This document shows, piece after piece, positions 1 through 7,839 of a stretch of 45,031 nt of DNA. Within the stretch, counting starts at the first letter, position 1. Every line of letters begins with the position of its first letter. The DNA comes from an uncultured bacterium (GTDB taxonomy: Bacteria > Bacillota > Clostridia > Lachnospirales > Lachnospiraceae): positions 1 to 45,031 of the forward strand of contig CAMXIF010000026.1 of the NCBI GenBank assembly GCA_947243845.1, written 5' to 3'. Below the pieces are notes generated by a model. That model was not told the origin of the DNA, did no database searches, and was given only the letters and a program-made list of their open reading frames with translations. A program made the translations under genes and the position numbers.

Positions 1-14
1 TTCGAGGTTTTCTT

Positions 15-416
15 TTATTCAATTGGCGTTATTTCTGAATTACAGGAATGCTCCTTATACAAGTTCAATTTGTAAGGCCGTTTAGCCCGTCCTTTTTTTA
101 TATAGGTGGAGGGAGTGCAATCGAATTCGCGCCGAAAAGCTTTATAGAATCCAGCATAGGTATCAAAACCGTATTCCAGTATCACATCAATTCTTTTGCA
201 GCCGCAACGAATTTCATAAATCGCATGAATAAGTCTGCGCCGAAGAATATATTGCATCACCGACATTCCAACGGCTGATTGGAACAGCCTGTAATAATGG
301 AACAGCGAATAACCTGCCTGCTCGCAAAGCTCCGTGGCAGTGATAGGAGTCTTCAAATTATCCTCTATATAATCGAGGCTTTCCTGTATGCTTTTTCGGT
401 AATCTATTAATTTCAC
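15..416 (-). CDS. AraC-family HTH DNA-binding protein, shortened and probably degenerate
   Basis: The protein is a two-helix-turn-helix AraC/XylS DNA-binding domain; DYIEDNL, AGYSLFHYYRLF and YGFDTYAGFYKAF are typical. Such domains normally start with MDYxKS and continue into a GyrI-like effector domain of about 150 residues, for a total near 290. Here the chain stops soon after the DNA-binding domain. The best ribosome site (AAGGGGGTGA) lies 8 bases before an ATA codon at 407-405, where relatives have the ATG of MDY. The GTG at 416-414 used here overlaps that ribosome site, and an ATG at 458 is further away. The gene may therefore be poorly translated. The family call is firm; whether it is functional is doubtful. 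Confidence 0.7.
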   Translation of the reverse strand: MKLIDYRKSIQESLDYIEDNLKTPITATELCEQAGYSLFHYYRLFQSAVGMSVMQYILRRRLIHAIYEIRCGCKRIDVILEYGFDTYAGFYKAFRREFDCTPSTYIKKGRAKRPYKLNLYKEHSCNSEITPIE

Positions 417-458
417 CCCCTTTTTTATTGTTTTGTAGCTACGTATATAGAATAACAC

Positions 459-1012
459 ATAAATCGAGAAATACCTTTCCTGTTTTGCTGAATTTTAAAT
501 CTTTGTTTCGACTTCTGCGCCATTTCATATGGCGAGTATAGTCTGCCATTGATATACACAGTCGTACAACAAGCGGTATAACATTATGTTTTGATCGATT
601 CCGATATTTCAAATAAATTATCAATCAAGGGGCGACAGCCTAATAGGTTTTTCTTTCCCTTATTTCTGCCCTTATGAGAGTTCGTAACATAAGGGAAAAG
701 GATATAACAGTTAATAAATGCTATAAAAAGTGTCTTATCAGAATTCCGGTTTATCAAGCCACGTTATCAACTAAATACCGCCAGTACAAAACCGCTGCTA
801 CATGGAAACATACACAACCATGCAACAGAGGTTTTCTTATTTCCGTTTCTTCCTCTGGCCGACATGGCTTTTGAAGAATTTGGACTTTTCAAGGATATGT
901 ACAAGCTGCCGGAACTCTGCATCAGACAGGTTTTCCGAAATCCAGCTATACTTCTTTTATGAGATAGCGTATAATGGAGCCAGTGAAAAATCGACATTTG
1001 TGGAGGTGTTTT
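459..1012. other. Gene-poor stretch, probably eroded sequence
   Basis: No convincing gene was found. Open frames here lack ribosome sites or recognisable domains. A short plus-strand frame at about 868-958 reads like protein (MAFEEFGLFKDMYKLPEL) but has no identifiable family and ends abruptly; it may be a gene fragment. The stretch also holds the inverted repeats at 654-698. A TATAAT-like box at 970-975 lies 38 bases before the next gene but has no clear -35 partner. Confidence 0.5.
654..698. repeat. Inverted repeats with two left arms sharing one right arm
   Basis: CCCTTATG (669-676) pairs perfectly with CATAAGGG (688-695) across an 11-base loop. A second left arm, TTTCCCTTAT (654-663), is complementary to ATAAGGGAAA (689-698), so the two hairpins would exclude each other. 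No T-run follows. The function is unknown. Confidence 0.5.
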
Positions 1013-1360
1013 ATGTTTAATGAAATATGCATATATGAGGCAAAACTGACCAAGTTAGATGAAATTGAAGAACTGATGAGGGAAGTGGCGGAATTTTACT
1101 TGAAGCAAGAGGGTGTCATTGATGTACATTACATAAAACGTACCCACCGACAAAAAGATTTTAATGCTGTTAAAGAGGGGGAATTACCTGTTCGTCTTAC
1201 AAGAAATGTAGGTAAGGTAACATATGTCTTGTATTGGGTGTTGGAAAGTGAAGAAGCACATGCAAGAATTTCAAAACTTGGTGTAGAGAAATTCTATAAA
1301 CGTTGGAATCGCTGTTTAACCACAATGCCTAAAATAATTTTAGGTGAAAATGTGGTTTAG
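1013..1360 (+). CDS. Small alpha/beta-barrel-like protein of unknown function
   Basis: This is a 115-residue soluble protein. The start was chosen at ATG 1013 because GGAGGTG sits 6 bases upstream; an ATG at 974 has no ribosome site. The pattern (a strand, a helix LTKLDEIEELMREVAEFYLKQ, a strand GVIDVHYIKRT, then VTYVLYWVLES and a helix) resembles dimeric alpha-beta barrel proteins such as antibiotic-biosynthesis-monooxygenase-like domains. That is a fold guess only, with no catalytic residues to support it. The gene ends about 70 bases before the DUF3795-like gene and may be co-transcribed with it. Confidence 0.6.
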   Translation: MFNEICIYEAKLTKLDEIEELMREVAEFYLKQEGVIDVHYIKRTHRQKDFNAVKEGELPVRLTRNVGKVTYVLYWVLESEEAHARISKLGVEKFYKRWNRCLTTMPKIILGENVV

Positions 1361-1451
1361 ACTTCAAATTCAGATTTGTCGGAGAGTAACACAACAAAAA
1401 TTCAGAAGTTGCAGAAAAGGGGCGAGCAACTATGAAAATGTCAAAAGAAAA

Positions 1452-1658
1452 ATGGATATAAGTATGTTTGCCCCATGCGGAATGAATTGCAAGGTTTGCT
1501 ATAAACACTGTTACCATAAAAAACCTTGTGCTGGCTGCCTGAATAGAGATAAGGGAAAACCAGAGCATTGTCGCAAATGCAAAATAAAGGACTGTGTCAA
1601 AGAAAAATCTCTGTCCTACTGTTTTGAATGCGCTGAGTGCCAAGCAAAAATGAAATAG
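1452..1658 (+). CDS. Cysteine-rich DUF3795-like protein, shortened
   Basis: The residues MFAPCGMNCKVCYKHC, KPCAGC, HCRKCKIKDC and YCFEC match the metal-binding cysteine cluster that opens DUF3795-type proteins. Relatives are roughly twice as long. Here the cluster runs straight into AECQAKMK, which resembles the zinc-ribbon tail that normally ends the protein, so an internal deletion is likely. The frame has no good ribosome site of its own. A well-placed one serves an ATG at 1432 that opens a different frame (MKMSKEKWI, stop at 1461). One more A in the A-run at 1448-1452 would join that start to this frame. It is probably a decaying gene; the protein's role is unknown. Confidence 0.6.
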   Translation: MDISMFAPCGMNCKVCYKHCYHKKPCAGCLNRDKGKPEHCRKCKIKDCVKEKSLSYCFECAECQAKMK

Positions 1659-1798
1659 CAGAATTCCCATTTGTCGAACGGATAGTCCATCAATAAACTA
1701 AATAACCAGCCGACCACCAGCGGCACACCCAAGCAGGAAATCTGAAAAGGTATCCTGCTATTTTTTGCCTGAAATCTGGGAGAAAGGAGGACGCACTC

Positions 1799-1909
1799 TT
1801 GCCATGCCTGCATTGTAAAATCACCATCATTAAGCGGAGCAACAATGAATCCGCTGTTTCCGCCGCCCGCCAGCCAGAAAGCTGTATTGTTCCTGCTAAT
1901 TGGGGATAA
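1799..1909 (+). pseudogene. Remnant of a MobA/MobL-family relaxase N-terminus
   Basis: A 36-codon frame starts with TTG at 1799, 8 bases after a perfect AAGGAGG (1784-1790). It reads PCLHCKITIIKRSNNESAVS then AARQPES before a stop at 1907. MobA/MobL (MobQ-type) relaxases begin with the pattern PCxHxxIxIIxRSxxxSAVAAAAYQSGEKL. The match holds through SAVSAA, then degrades where AYQSGEKL should follow; a deletion of a couple of bases would explain RQPES. No later relaxase motifs follow. It is read as the preserved translation start of a transfer gene whose body has been lost. Confidence 0.7.
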
Positions 1910-1954
1910 CACAAGTGATTGTTAGCAGACATTTGACCAGTTTGTGAATGTTGT

Positions 1955-1983
1955 TTGCTTTACGGGTGATTTAGAATTATAAT
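1955..1983 (+). promoter_or_regulatory. Sigma-70-type promoter
   Basis: TTGCTT (1955-1960), a 17-base spacer and TATAAT (1978-1983). It lies 33 bases upstream of the acyltransferase-like gene at 2017. Confidence 0.6.
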
Positions 1984-2016
1984 GAATGAAAATTAGTGGG
2001 AATTTAGGAGATGTGT

Positions 2017-2817
2017 ATGAATATTAATAAACTATGTTCGGCATTTGAAATGGAAGACAGCTTTACAGATGAAATCCTGAATTATGATAAGCTTGTCGAT
2101 TATGAAGAGATAGAAGATACCCTGCATTTATTATTTGATTGTGATACCTGGGATGAGACTCTCAAAAAACTACAGGCATATGTCGGGACGGATGAGAGAG
2201 GCGTTAAAATAGTAACGCTATATATGCACTGCCTGTTAACAACCTATGATAGGTATTTGCAGAAAGGCATTTCCGAAACCATCTTTTGGGATACCGTTGC
2301 ATTTATCCCCCGCTTTGTCAAAGAACATAAAGCAAAACATGGATATAGCGCATTTACGTGGGCCTTTTGGTTTCCAAGACAAATAGCCATGTGCGAATTT
2401 AGGATAGGCGAGTATGAATATGAATTACTGGAAGAGGACGGCGTTAAAAAAATTTATATACATATTCCGTCTGATGCAAAATTGAGAACAGGAAAAATAG
2501 AGGAGATTTACCCCTTTGTAGAGAAATTTTATCCGGAATATTCTCATGCAGAGATTTATTGTAATTCCTGGTTATTAGCGCCGGCTCTGGCAGAGATTCT
2601 GCCGGAAGATTCCAATATCCTTTACTTTCAAAGACAATTCTCAGTGATAGAAGTAGAGGAGGACAGCCCCGCCTTTATGGATTGGATCTATCCGTCAAGA
2701 GAACTGCCTTATGAACAGCTCCCGGAGCGGACGGCGTTACAGCGTAATGTAAAAAAGTATTTGTTGTCCGGCAAAAAAGTGGGCTGGGCTTATGGTAAAT
2801 ATATACAACGCAGCTGA
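2017..2817 (+). CDS. Acyltransferase-domain (GNAT-like) protein
   Basis: This is a 266-residue soluble acidic protein. ATG 2017 was chosen because AGGAG ends 6 bases upstream; the in-frame ATG at 2011 abuts the ribosome site. The layout is a helical N-terminal half, with WAFWFPRQIAMCEFRIGEYEYEL near the middle, then a C-terminal half containing IHIPSDAKL, AEIYCNSWLL and ILPEDSNILYFQRQF. This arrangement resembles a family usually labelled acyltransferase-domain protein, related to GNAT folds. The substrate is unknown. The gene stands alone between its own promoter and recQ. The family assignment is from memory of similar proteins and moderately sure. Confidence 0.6.
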   Translation: MNINKLCSAFEMEDSFTDEILNYDKLVDYEEIEDTLHLLFDCDTWDETLKKLQAYVGTDERGVKIVTLYMHCLLTTYDRYLQKGISETIFWDTVAFIPRFVKEHKAKHGYSAFTWAFWFPRQIAMCEFRIGEYEYELLEEDGVKKIYIHIPSDAKLRTGKIEEIYPFVEKFYPEYSHAEIYCNSWLLAPALAEILPEDSNILYFQRQFSVIEVEEDSPAFMDWIYPSRELPYEQLPERTALQRNVKKYLLSGKKVGWAYGKYIQRS

Positions 2818-2922
2818 CAATTCTTAAAAGAGATTCTGAATGTCTTGATTTGGCTTGTCTGCTTATAGAGACAGCGAATAGAGGAAAGCAGATAAATACA
2901 GGAATGAAAAGGAAATATACAT

Positions 2923-4827
2923 ATGACAAAGTATGATGTTTTGCAAAAATATTACGGCTACCATTCTTTTAGAGAGGGACAGGAGGTGCTGATCGATCAT
3001 ATCCTGGAAGGGAAGGACGTTCTGGGAATCATGCCTACCGGAGCGGGCAAATCTGTCTGCTACCAGGTGCCGGCGCTCCTTTTGCCGGGTATTACCCTGG
3101 TGATTTCACCCCTGATATCTTTGATGAAAGATCAGGTGCAGTCTCTCAATCAGGCGGGCGTCCACGCCGCTTATATCAACAGTTCCCTGAACGAGAATCA
3201 GATTGCCAAGGCGCTTACCCTTGCAGGACAGGGACAGTATAAGATTATCTATGTGGCGCCGGAGCGCTTGGAGACAGAGCGTTTCCTGCACTTTGCAAAA
3301 TCGGTGGACATCAGTATGGTAGCTGTGGATGAAGCGCACTGCATTTCCCAATGGGGACAGGACTTTCGTCCCAGTTATCTAAACATAGTACAGTTTGTCA
3401 GACAACTTCCCAAACGACCCATCTTAAGCGCCTTTACGGCAACAGCTACCGGAGAGGTGAAGGATGATATCATCTGCGTGCTTGGTTTGGACAACCCTAA
3501 AACGCTGGTGACAGGATTTGACAGGCAGAACCTTTTCTTCTCTGTGGAACATGCGAAGAGCAGAACCAGATACCTGCAGCATTATGTGGCAGATCATGAG
3601 AAAGAGAGCGGCATCATCTACTGCGCCACAAGAAGGAACGTGGAAAAAATCTATGAGACTCTGTTGAAAGAAGGCATAGAGGCCACCAAATACCACGCTG
3701 GTCTGACCAATGAGGAACGCCGACAGAATCAGGATGATTTTATCTATGACAGAAAACCGGTGATCGTAGCTACCAATGCTTTCGGCATGGGTATTGATAA
3801 GTCCAATGTGCGCTATGTACTCCACTATAACATGCCTCAGAGTATGGAAAATTACTACCAGGAGGCAGGGCGCGCCGGGCGGGACGGAGAGCTTTCCGAC
3901 TGTGTTCTTCTCTACGCAGCACAGGATATCATGATCAACCGCTTTCTTCTGGAAAATAAAGAAGTCAATCCCAACTTTACGGAAGAAGAGAATAGGACCA
4001 TCCGCGAGCGGGATGAAAAACGCTTGCAGACCATGAATTTCTACTGCAATACCAAAGAATGCCTGCGAAACTATATCCTGCGCTATTTTGGGGAAGAAAG
4101 CAGGGGCGCCTGTGGAAAATGCGGGAACTGTCAGAAACATTATGTGGAGAAAGATATGACCAGTGAGGCACGGCAGGTGATTCAGTGTCTGGACGATTTG
4201 GATGAGAGGTATGGTATCAATGTTGTCGTAGGAACGCTGCTTGGCGGAAAAAGTGCAAAACTGCGGGAGTACCGGGTGGAGCGTTATCCTTCCTATAGCA
4301 CGTTGAGTAAGTTTCGGGAGCAGGAGATAAAAGACCTGATCGGACAGATGATTCAGGAGGGATATCTGAGACAGACGCAAGATAAGTATGCCCTGTTACA
4401 GACTACCGGTAAGGCCCAGGATATCATGGATGGTATTTGTACAGTGACAGTGAAGATGGAGCCTAGGAGCAATCGGATTGCGGAGGAAGACGACAGGATT
4501 AAGGGGACAGGGAAAAGGCGTTCCGATATCCTCAATACCAGAGGACTTGAGTTTTTCGATATTCTGCGGGGACTGCGCATGAGCATTGCCCGCGAGGAGA
4601 GCCTGCCGCCGTATCTGGTCTTTTCGGATAAAACGCTGGTGGATATGTGTGTGCGCCTGCCCATGAACCGGGAAGAGATGATGGAAGTAAACGGGATGGG
4701 GGCGTTTAAGTATGAGAAGTATGGGGAGAAGTTTTTGGGGTGTATTCTGGAACATACCGGAGGGATTCGGGAGAAGTTCTATTTTGGGGAGCTTGGTGAG
4801 GTGTTGGGGAAGAAGGTTAAAAAATAA
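2923..4827 (+). CDS. recQ: ATP-dependent DNA helicase RecQ
   Basis: The protein is a 634-residue 3'-to-5' superfamily-2 helicase that unwinds recombination and repair intermediates. The order of motifs is complete: a motif 0 region (GYHSFREGQ), Walker A PTGAGKS at about 39-45, DEAH at about 137-140, SAFTATAT, the second RecA-like domain with VATNAFGMGIDKSNVRYVLH and QEAGRAGRDG, and a zinc site with four cysteines (CLRN...CGKCGNC) at about 378-405. A winged-helix RQC region follows, then an HRDC domain near 535-605 ending in MEVNGMGAFKYEKYG. Length and domain set are those of a full RecQ. The gene immediately precedes the restriction-modification cassette but has different composition and is probably resident housekeeping DNA. 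Confidence 0.95.
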   Translation: MTKYDVLQKYYGYHSFREGQEVLIDHILEGKDVLGIMPTGAGKSVCYQVPALLLPGITLVISPLISLMKDQVQSLNQAGVHAAYINSSLNENQIAKALTLAGQGQYKIIYVAPERLETERFLHFAKSVDISMVAVDEAHCISQWGQDFRPSYLNIVQFVRQLPKRPILSAFTATATGEVKDDIICVLGLDNPKTLVTGFDRQNLFFSVEHAKSRTRYLQHYVADHEKESGIIYCATRRNVEKIYETLLKEGIEATKYHAGLTNEERRQNQDDFIYDRKPVIVATNAFGMGIDKSNVRYVLHYNMPQSMENYYQEAGRAGRDGELSDCVLLYAAQDIMINRFLLENKEVNPNFTEEENRTIRERDEKRLQTMNFYCNTKECLRNYILRYFGEESRGACGKCGNCQKHYVEKDMTSEARQVIQCLDDLDERYGINVVVGTLLGGKSAKLREYRVERYPSYSTLSKFREQEIKDLIGQMIQEGYLRQTQDKYALLQTTGKAQDIMDGICTVTVKMEPRSNRIAEEDDRIKGTGKRRSDILNTRGLEFFDILRGLRMSIAREESLPPYLVFSDKTLVDMCVRLPMNREEMMEVNGMGAFKYEKYGEKFLGCILEHTGGIREKFYFGELGEVLGKKVKK

Positions 4828-4923
4828 TCAAATATTATTTAGTATAAATTACAAATCATTTCTACATAAGGCATGGTTTATATTTGTGAACATTTTCCGA
4901 CAGGTATTGCCGTTAGGTTCAAA

Positions 4924-4952
4924 TTGAAAAGCCCCCCAATTAATGATATACT
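4924..4952 (+). promoter_or_regulatory. Promoter of the methyltransferase-McrBC cassette
   Basis: TTGAAA (4924-4929), a 17-base spacer and TATACT (4947-4952), the latter preceded by TGA (an extended -10). The predicted transcript start is about 45 bases before the methyltransferase ATG. No other strong promoter was seen inside the cassette, so the three genes are probably one operon. Confidence 0.65.
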
Positions 4953-5005
4953 ATTAAAAATTGAAAAATAGATATTTGTAAGGATTTTGGTGGTCGGAGA
5001 AAAAA

Positions 5006-6106
5006 ATGAGACAATTATCGCTTTTTGACTATATGAACGATACGGAGGAAGAAGTTCTTTCAGAAGAAGAATTAAGCGAAATTCACCCCAGGATGGTTTC
5101 ACTTTTTAGCGGCTGCGGTGGACTTGATTGGGGATTTAAAGAAGCTGGATATAATATCATCTATGCAGTCGATTTTGATCGGGATGCGCAAAGAGTCTAT
5201 GAAGCAAATTTGGGGGATATGGACAAGAGAAATATTCTGGATGTTCCAGTGGAGGATGTTCCGGAATGTGATATTTTAACGGGCGGATTTCCCTGTCAGC
5301 CCTTTTCTAATGCAGGAAATAGAAAAGGCGTTAATGATTCTAGGGGTAATCTCTATAAAGAATGCCTGCGGCTGATTGAGGCCAAAAAACCTAAAGTTGT
5401 AGTTTTTGAAAATGTGCGGGGATTATTATCAATAAAAGATAAGGATGGCGGACTATTAATAGATACCATTGTTAAAAGTTTAGAGGAAATTGGAAAAGGA
5501 TACAATATTACATATCAGCTTGTAAATGCCAGTGATTATAATGTGCCTCAAAATAGAGTGAGGGTGGTATTGGTTGCTTTTCGGAAAGATCTTGGGAAAA
5601 CATTTGTATTCCCGCCCAAACAGTCCAAAGAAGGTTTAAATGTTGGCAGTCTTTTAAATGTGCCGGAAGGGATTCCAAATCAGGTAGATTGGCCGTTTTC
5701 TCCACAGGCATTGAATTTAATACAGCATATTCCCGAGGGTGGATCGTGGAAAAGCATTCCGTATGAGTACTTGCCGGAGCGGTTCCGTAAGATTGCGGAT
5801 AATATGAAGAGATATCATGCACCGAATATGTATAGAAGATTTTCCAGGGATGAGATTGCAGGAACGATTACTGCTGCGGCCCAGCCTGAAAATTGTGGAA
5901 TTATCCATCCGACAGAGAACAGGCGATATACGGTCAGGGAGATTGCCCGTATTCAATCGTTTCCGGACGAGTTTGTATTTTTTACAGATAACCCAAAGTC
6001 AGTTGTCAGTATGTATAAAGTGATTGGTAATGCAGTACCTCCAACATTGGCAAAGGTGATTGGCAATGCTATCAAGGTACAATTAGGAAAAAGATTAACA
6101 GAGTAG
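5006..6106 (+). CDS. DNA (cytosine-5-)-methyltransferase of a restriction-modification system
   Basis: This 366-residue enzyme transfers methyl from S-adenosylmethionine to C5 of cytosine in a specific DNA sequence. It carries motif I (SLFSGCGGLDWGF) at about 32-44, motif IV (GGFPCQPFSNAG) with catalytic Cys97, motif VI (FENVRG), motif VIII (QNRVRVVLV), and motifs IX/X (RRFSRDEIAGTIT, VIGNAVPP). The region between VIII and IX that reads the target is short. The first 30 residues precede motif I and contain QLSLF at residues 3-7, the consensus beta-clamp-binding pentapeptide. The McrB-like gene starts 3 bases after its stop, which points to a coupled protective methylase. The target sequence cannot be read from the protein. 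Confidence 0.93.
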   Translation: MRQLSLFDYMNDTEEEVLSEEELSEIHPRMVSLFSGCGGLDWGFKEAGYNIIYAVDFDRDAQRVYEANLGDMDKRNILDVPVEDVPECDILTGGFPCQPFSNAGNRKGVNDSRGNLYKECLRLIEAKKPKVVVFENVRGLLSIKDKDGGLLIDTIVKSLEEIGKGYNITYQLVNASDYNVPQNRVRVVLVAFRKDLGKTFVFPPKQSKEGLNVGSLLNVPEGIPNQVDWPFSPQALNLIQHIPEGGSWKSIPYEYLPERFRKIADNMKRYHAPNMYRRFSRDEIAGTITAAAQPENCGIIHPTENRRYTVREIARIQSFPDEFVFFTDNPKSVVSMYKVIGNAVPPTLAKVIGNAIKVQLGKRLTE

Positions 6107-6109
6107 GGG

Positions 6110-7819
6110 GTGAGGGATTTGGCGCTGGTTTATGTCGATGAAGCAAGTATTGCATCATGTATAAATTATTTCAAAAAATTACATATTTCATCAGGGGAAC
6201 AGCTAGGTATGTTCTTCTTCTTTAAAAGTATTGGATTTAATGAGAAGGAGTACCATTCGTTTCCCAAGGTGAGCGGCATATCAAATGAAGATAGAAAAAT
6301 ATATTTACAGTCTATGTATAAATTGTCAGCCTTGTATGATTATGCTGCTGAAAGTGGAGAGAAGAGATGCTGTCTGTTTCCATTTTCGATAACTGAAGAA
6401 ATCGGCAAAGCGGATATGTTCAATCCAGGTACCGCATTTAAAGGTTTGCTGAGCCGTATGAGAGATACTGTTGATAATACACTGGTGGATGATTCCAAAT
6501 TTTTGAGAAAGGATGATACAAACCCGGACAATTTCAAATTTCCTGCGAATTACATACAATTATTGCAATCTAATTTTTTAAGGAATAAAAGAATTTCATT
6601 GGTGTACTTTGCGGCATGGTATTTCAGGTTTCGGGGAGTGGAAGTCCCGGATGCGTGGGTGGATGGATTACCCACAGAGGATATATATAAAGCATATACG
6701 CGAGTATGCACAAAGATACTGACGAGTGAATTGAAAATAACGGAAGATGAGCTTAGTTTTTTGTTTTATCATAATGAGAATGAGGTTATTCATTTTGCGG
6801 ACTATAGACTAGAAGGATTTACACTTAGAAATAAACTGAATTTTAGTAAGGAATATAAACCGGAGATTACCGGTTTACCCAGAGGAGGAAATGACTATAT
6901 GAATCAAATAAATGACATTGAGCTTGCAAGGACAGAAGAACTGGCACAGCCAACAGGAAATAATATTACGGCGGAAGGATTAAAGGAGCTTTTGTTTGCC
7001 ACAAAACAGGTGATTTTATACGGTGCGCCAGGAACTAGTAAATCTCATATCACGAACGAGATAAAAGGAGATTTCACGGAGTGTGCCCTAGTGCAGTTCC
7101 ATGCAAATTCTGCATACGAACAGTTTATTGGCGGAATCTCTGTCGATGATGACGGTCATTTTGAATCAAAACCGGGGATATTTTTAGACTTCTGTGAGAA
7201 AGCGCGCAGAGATCTAAATAGTGATTATCTATTTATTATCGATGAGATAAACAGGGGAAATGTGTCCAAGGTTTTTGGAGAAACGATTCTGACATTGGAT
7301 AGAGAATATACGGCGGATCTTGTCAGATCTGTCAAATGGGGTGAAGAAGATATTACCAAGTTTTCCATTCCGGAAAATGTGTATATTATTGCCACCATGA
7401 ATTCTGCTGACAGGAGCATTGCACAGATTGACTATGCCATACGCAGAAGATTTGCATTTGTTAAGTTCTATCCAAATTATGAACTGATTTCAGCGATTTC
7501 GGATTGCTCTGCAATGCCGGAAGTGAAACCGGATATTTTGCTGAAGAATATTAATAAAGAAATATTTAATGTGATGAAGGATGAAAATATGCTTTTAGGG
7601 CATGCCTACTTTATTCCGAAGTGGGCGATGGATGCAGGCAGAATCAAATGGACGCCGGAGGTTTTGAAGATGTTATTCAATTATTACATCATACCGATTA
7701 TTGAGGAATACACCTATGGAAATGCGAGATATCTGGCAAATATTCTGGGGACAAGCCTGCCCAAGCGAATAGATAATACAGAGCAGTTTATGAAGGAGTT
7801 AAAGAGAAAGTTCGATTGA
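6110..7819 (+). CDS. McrB-like AAA+ GTPase/ATPase subunit of a restriction enzyme
   Basis: This 569-residue protein would be the motor and recognition subunit that assembles with the McrC-like nuclease encoded next. The N-terminal ~300 residues are unlike known McrB DNA-binding domains by eye and probably read the target site. The AAA+ module follows: Walker A GAPGTSKS at 305-312, Walker B LFIIDEINRGN, and the McrB-type signature ATMNSADRSIAQIDYAIRRR with sensor and arginine-finger residues. Serine replaces the usual glycine before the Walker lysine. The start is GTG 6110 or, perhaps better, TTG 6119, which lies 8 bases after AGGGGG. The closest known arrangement is R1 of the LlaJI system. 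Confidence 0.88.
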   Translation: MRDLALVYVDEASIASCINYFKKLHISSGEQLGMFFFFKSIGFNEKEYHSFPKVSGISNEDRKIYLQSMYKLSALYDYAAESGEKRCCLFPFSITEEIGKADMFNPGTAFKGLLSRMRDTVDNTLVDDSKFLRKDDTNPDNFKFPANYIQLLQSNFLRNKRISLVYFAAWYFRFRGVEVPDAWVDGLPTEDIYKAYTRVCTKILTSELKITEDELSFLFYHNENEVIHFADYRLEGFTLRNKLNFSKEYKPEITGLPRGGNDYMNQINDIELARTEELAQPTGNNITAEGLKELLFATKQVILYGAPGTSKSHITNEIKGDFTECALVQFHANSAYEQFIGGISVDDDGHFESKPGIFLDFCEKARRDLNSDYLFIIDEINRGNVSKVFGETILTLDREYTADLVRSVKWGEEDITKFSIPENVYIIATMNSADRSIAQIDYAIRRRFAFVKFYPNYELISAISDCSAMPEVKPDILLKNINKEIFNVMKDENMLLGHAYFIPKWAMDAGRIKWTPEVLKMLFNYYIIPIIEEYTYGNARYLANILGTSLPKRIDNTEQFMKELKRKFD

Positions 7820-7839
7820 ATTAAAGGAGGTAAGATTTT

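Larger units (their letters stand above)
1660..2016. other. Mobile-element relic region
   Basis: Apart from the relaxase start at 1799-1909 and the promoter at 1955-1983, nothing recognisable is present. Bases 1660-1780 carry no open frame with a ribosome site. They may be leftover flank of the lost element. Confidence 0.45.

Noticed and set aside
3424..4380. Long minus-strand open frame inside recQ
   Set aside because: It is a 318-codon frame with no ribosome site or recognisable domain, fully inside a strongly supported helicase gene.
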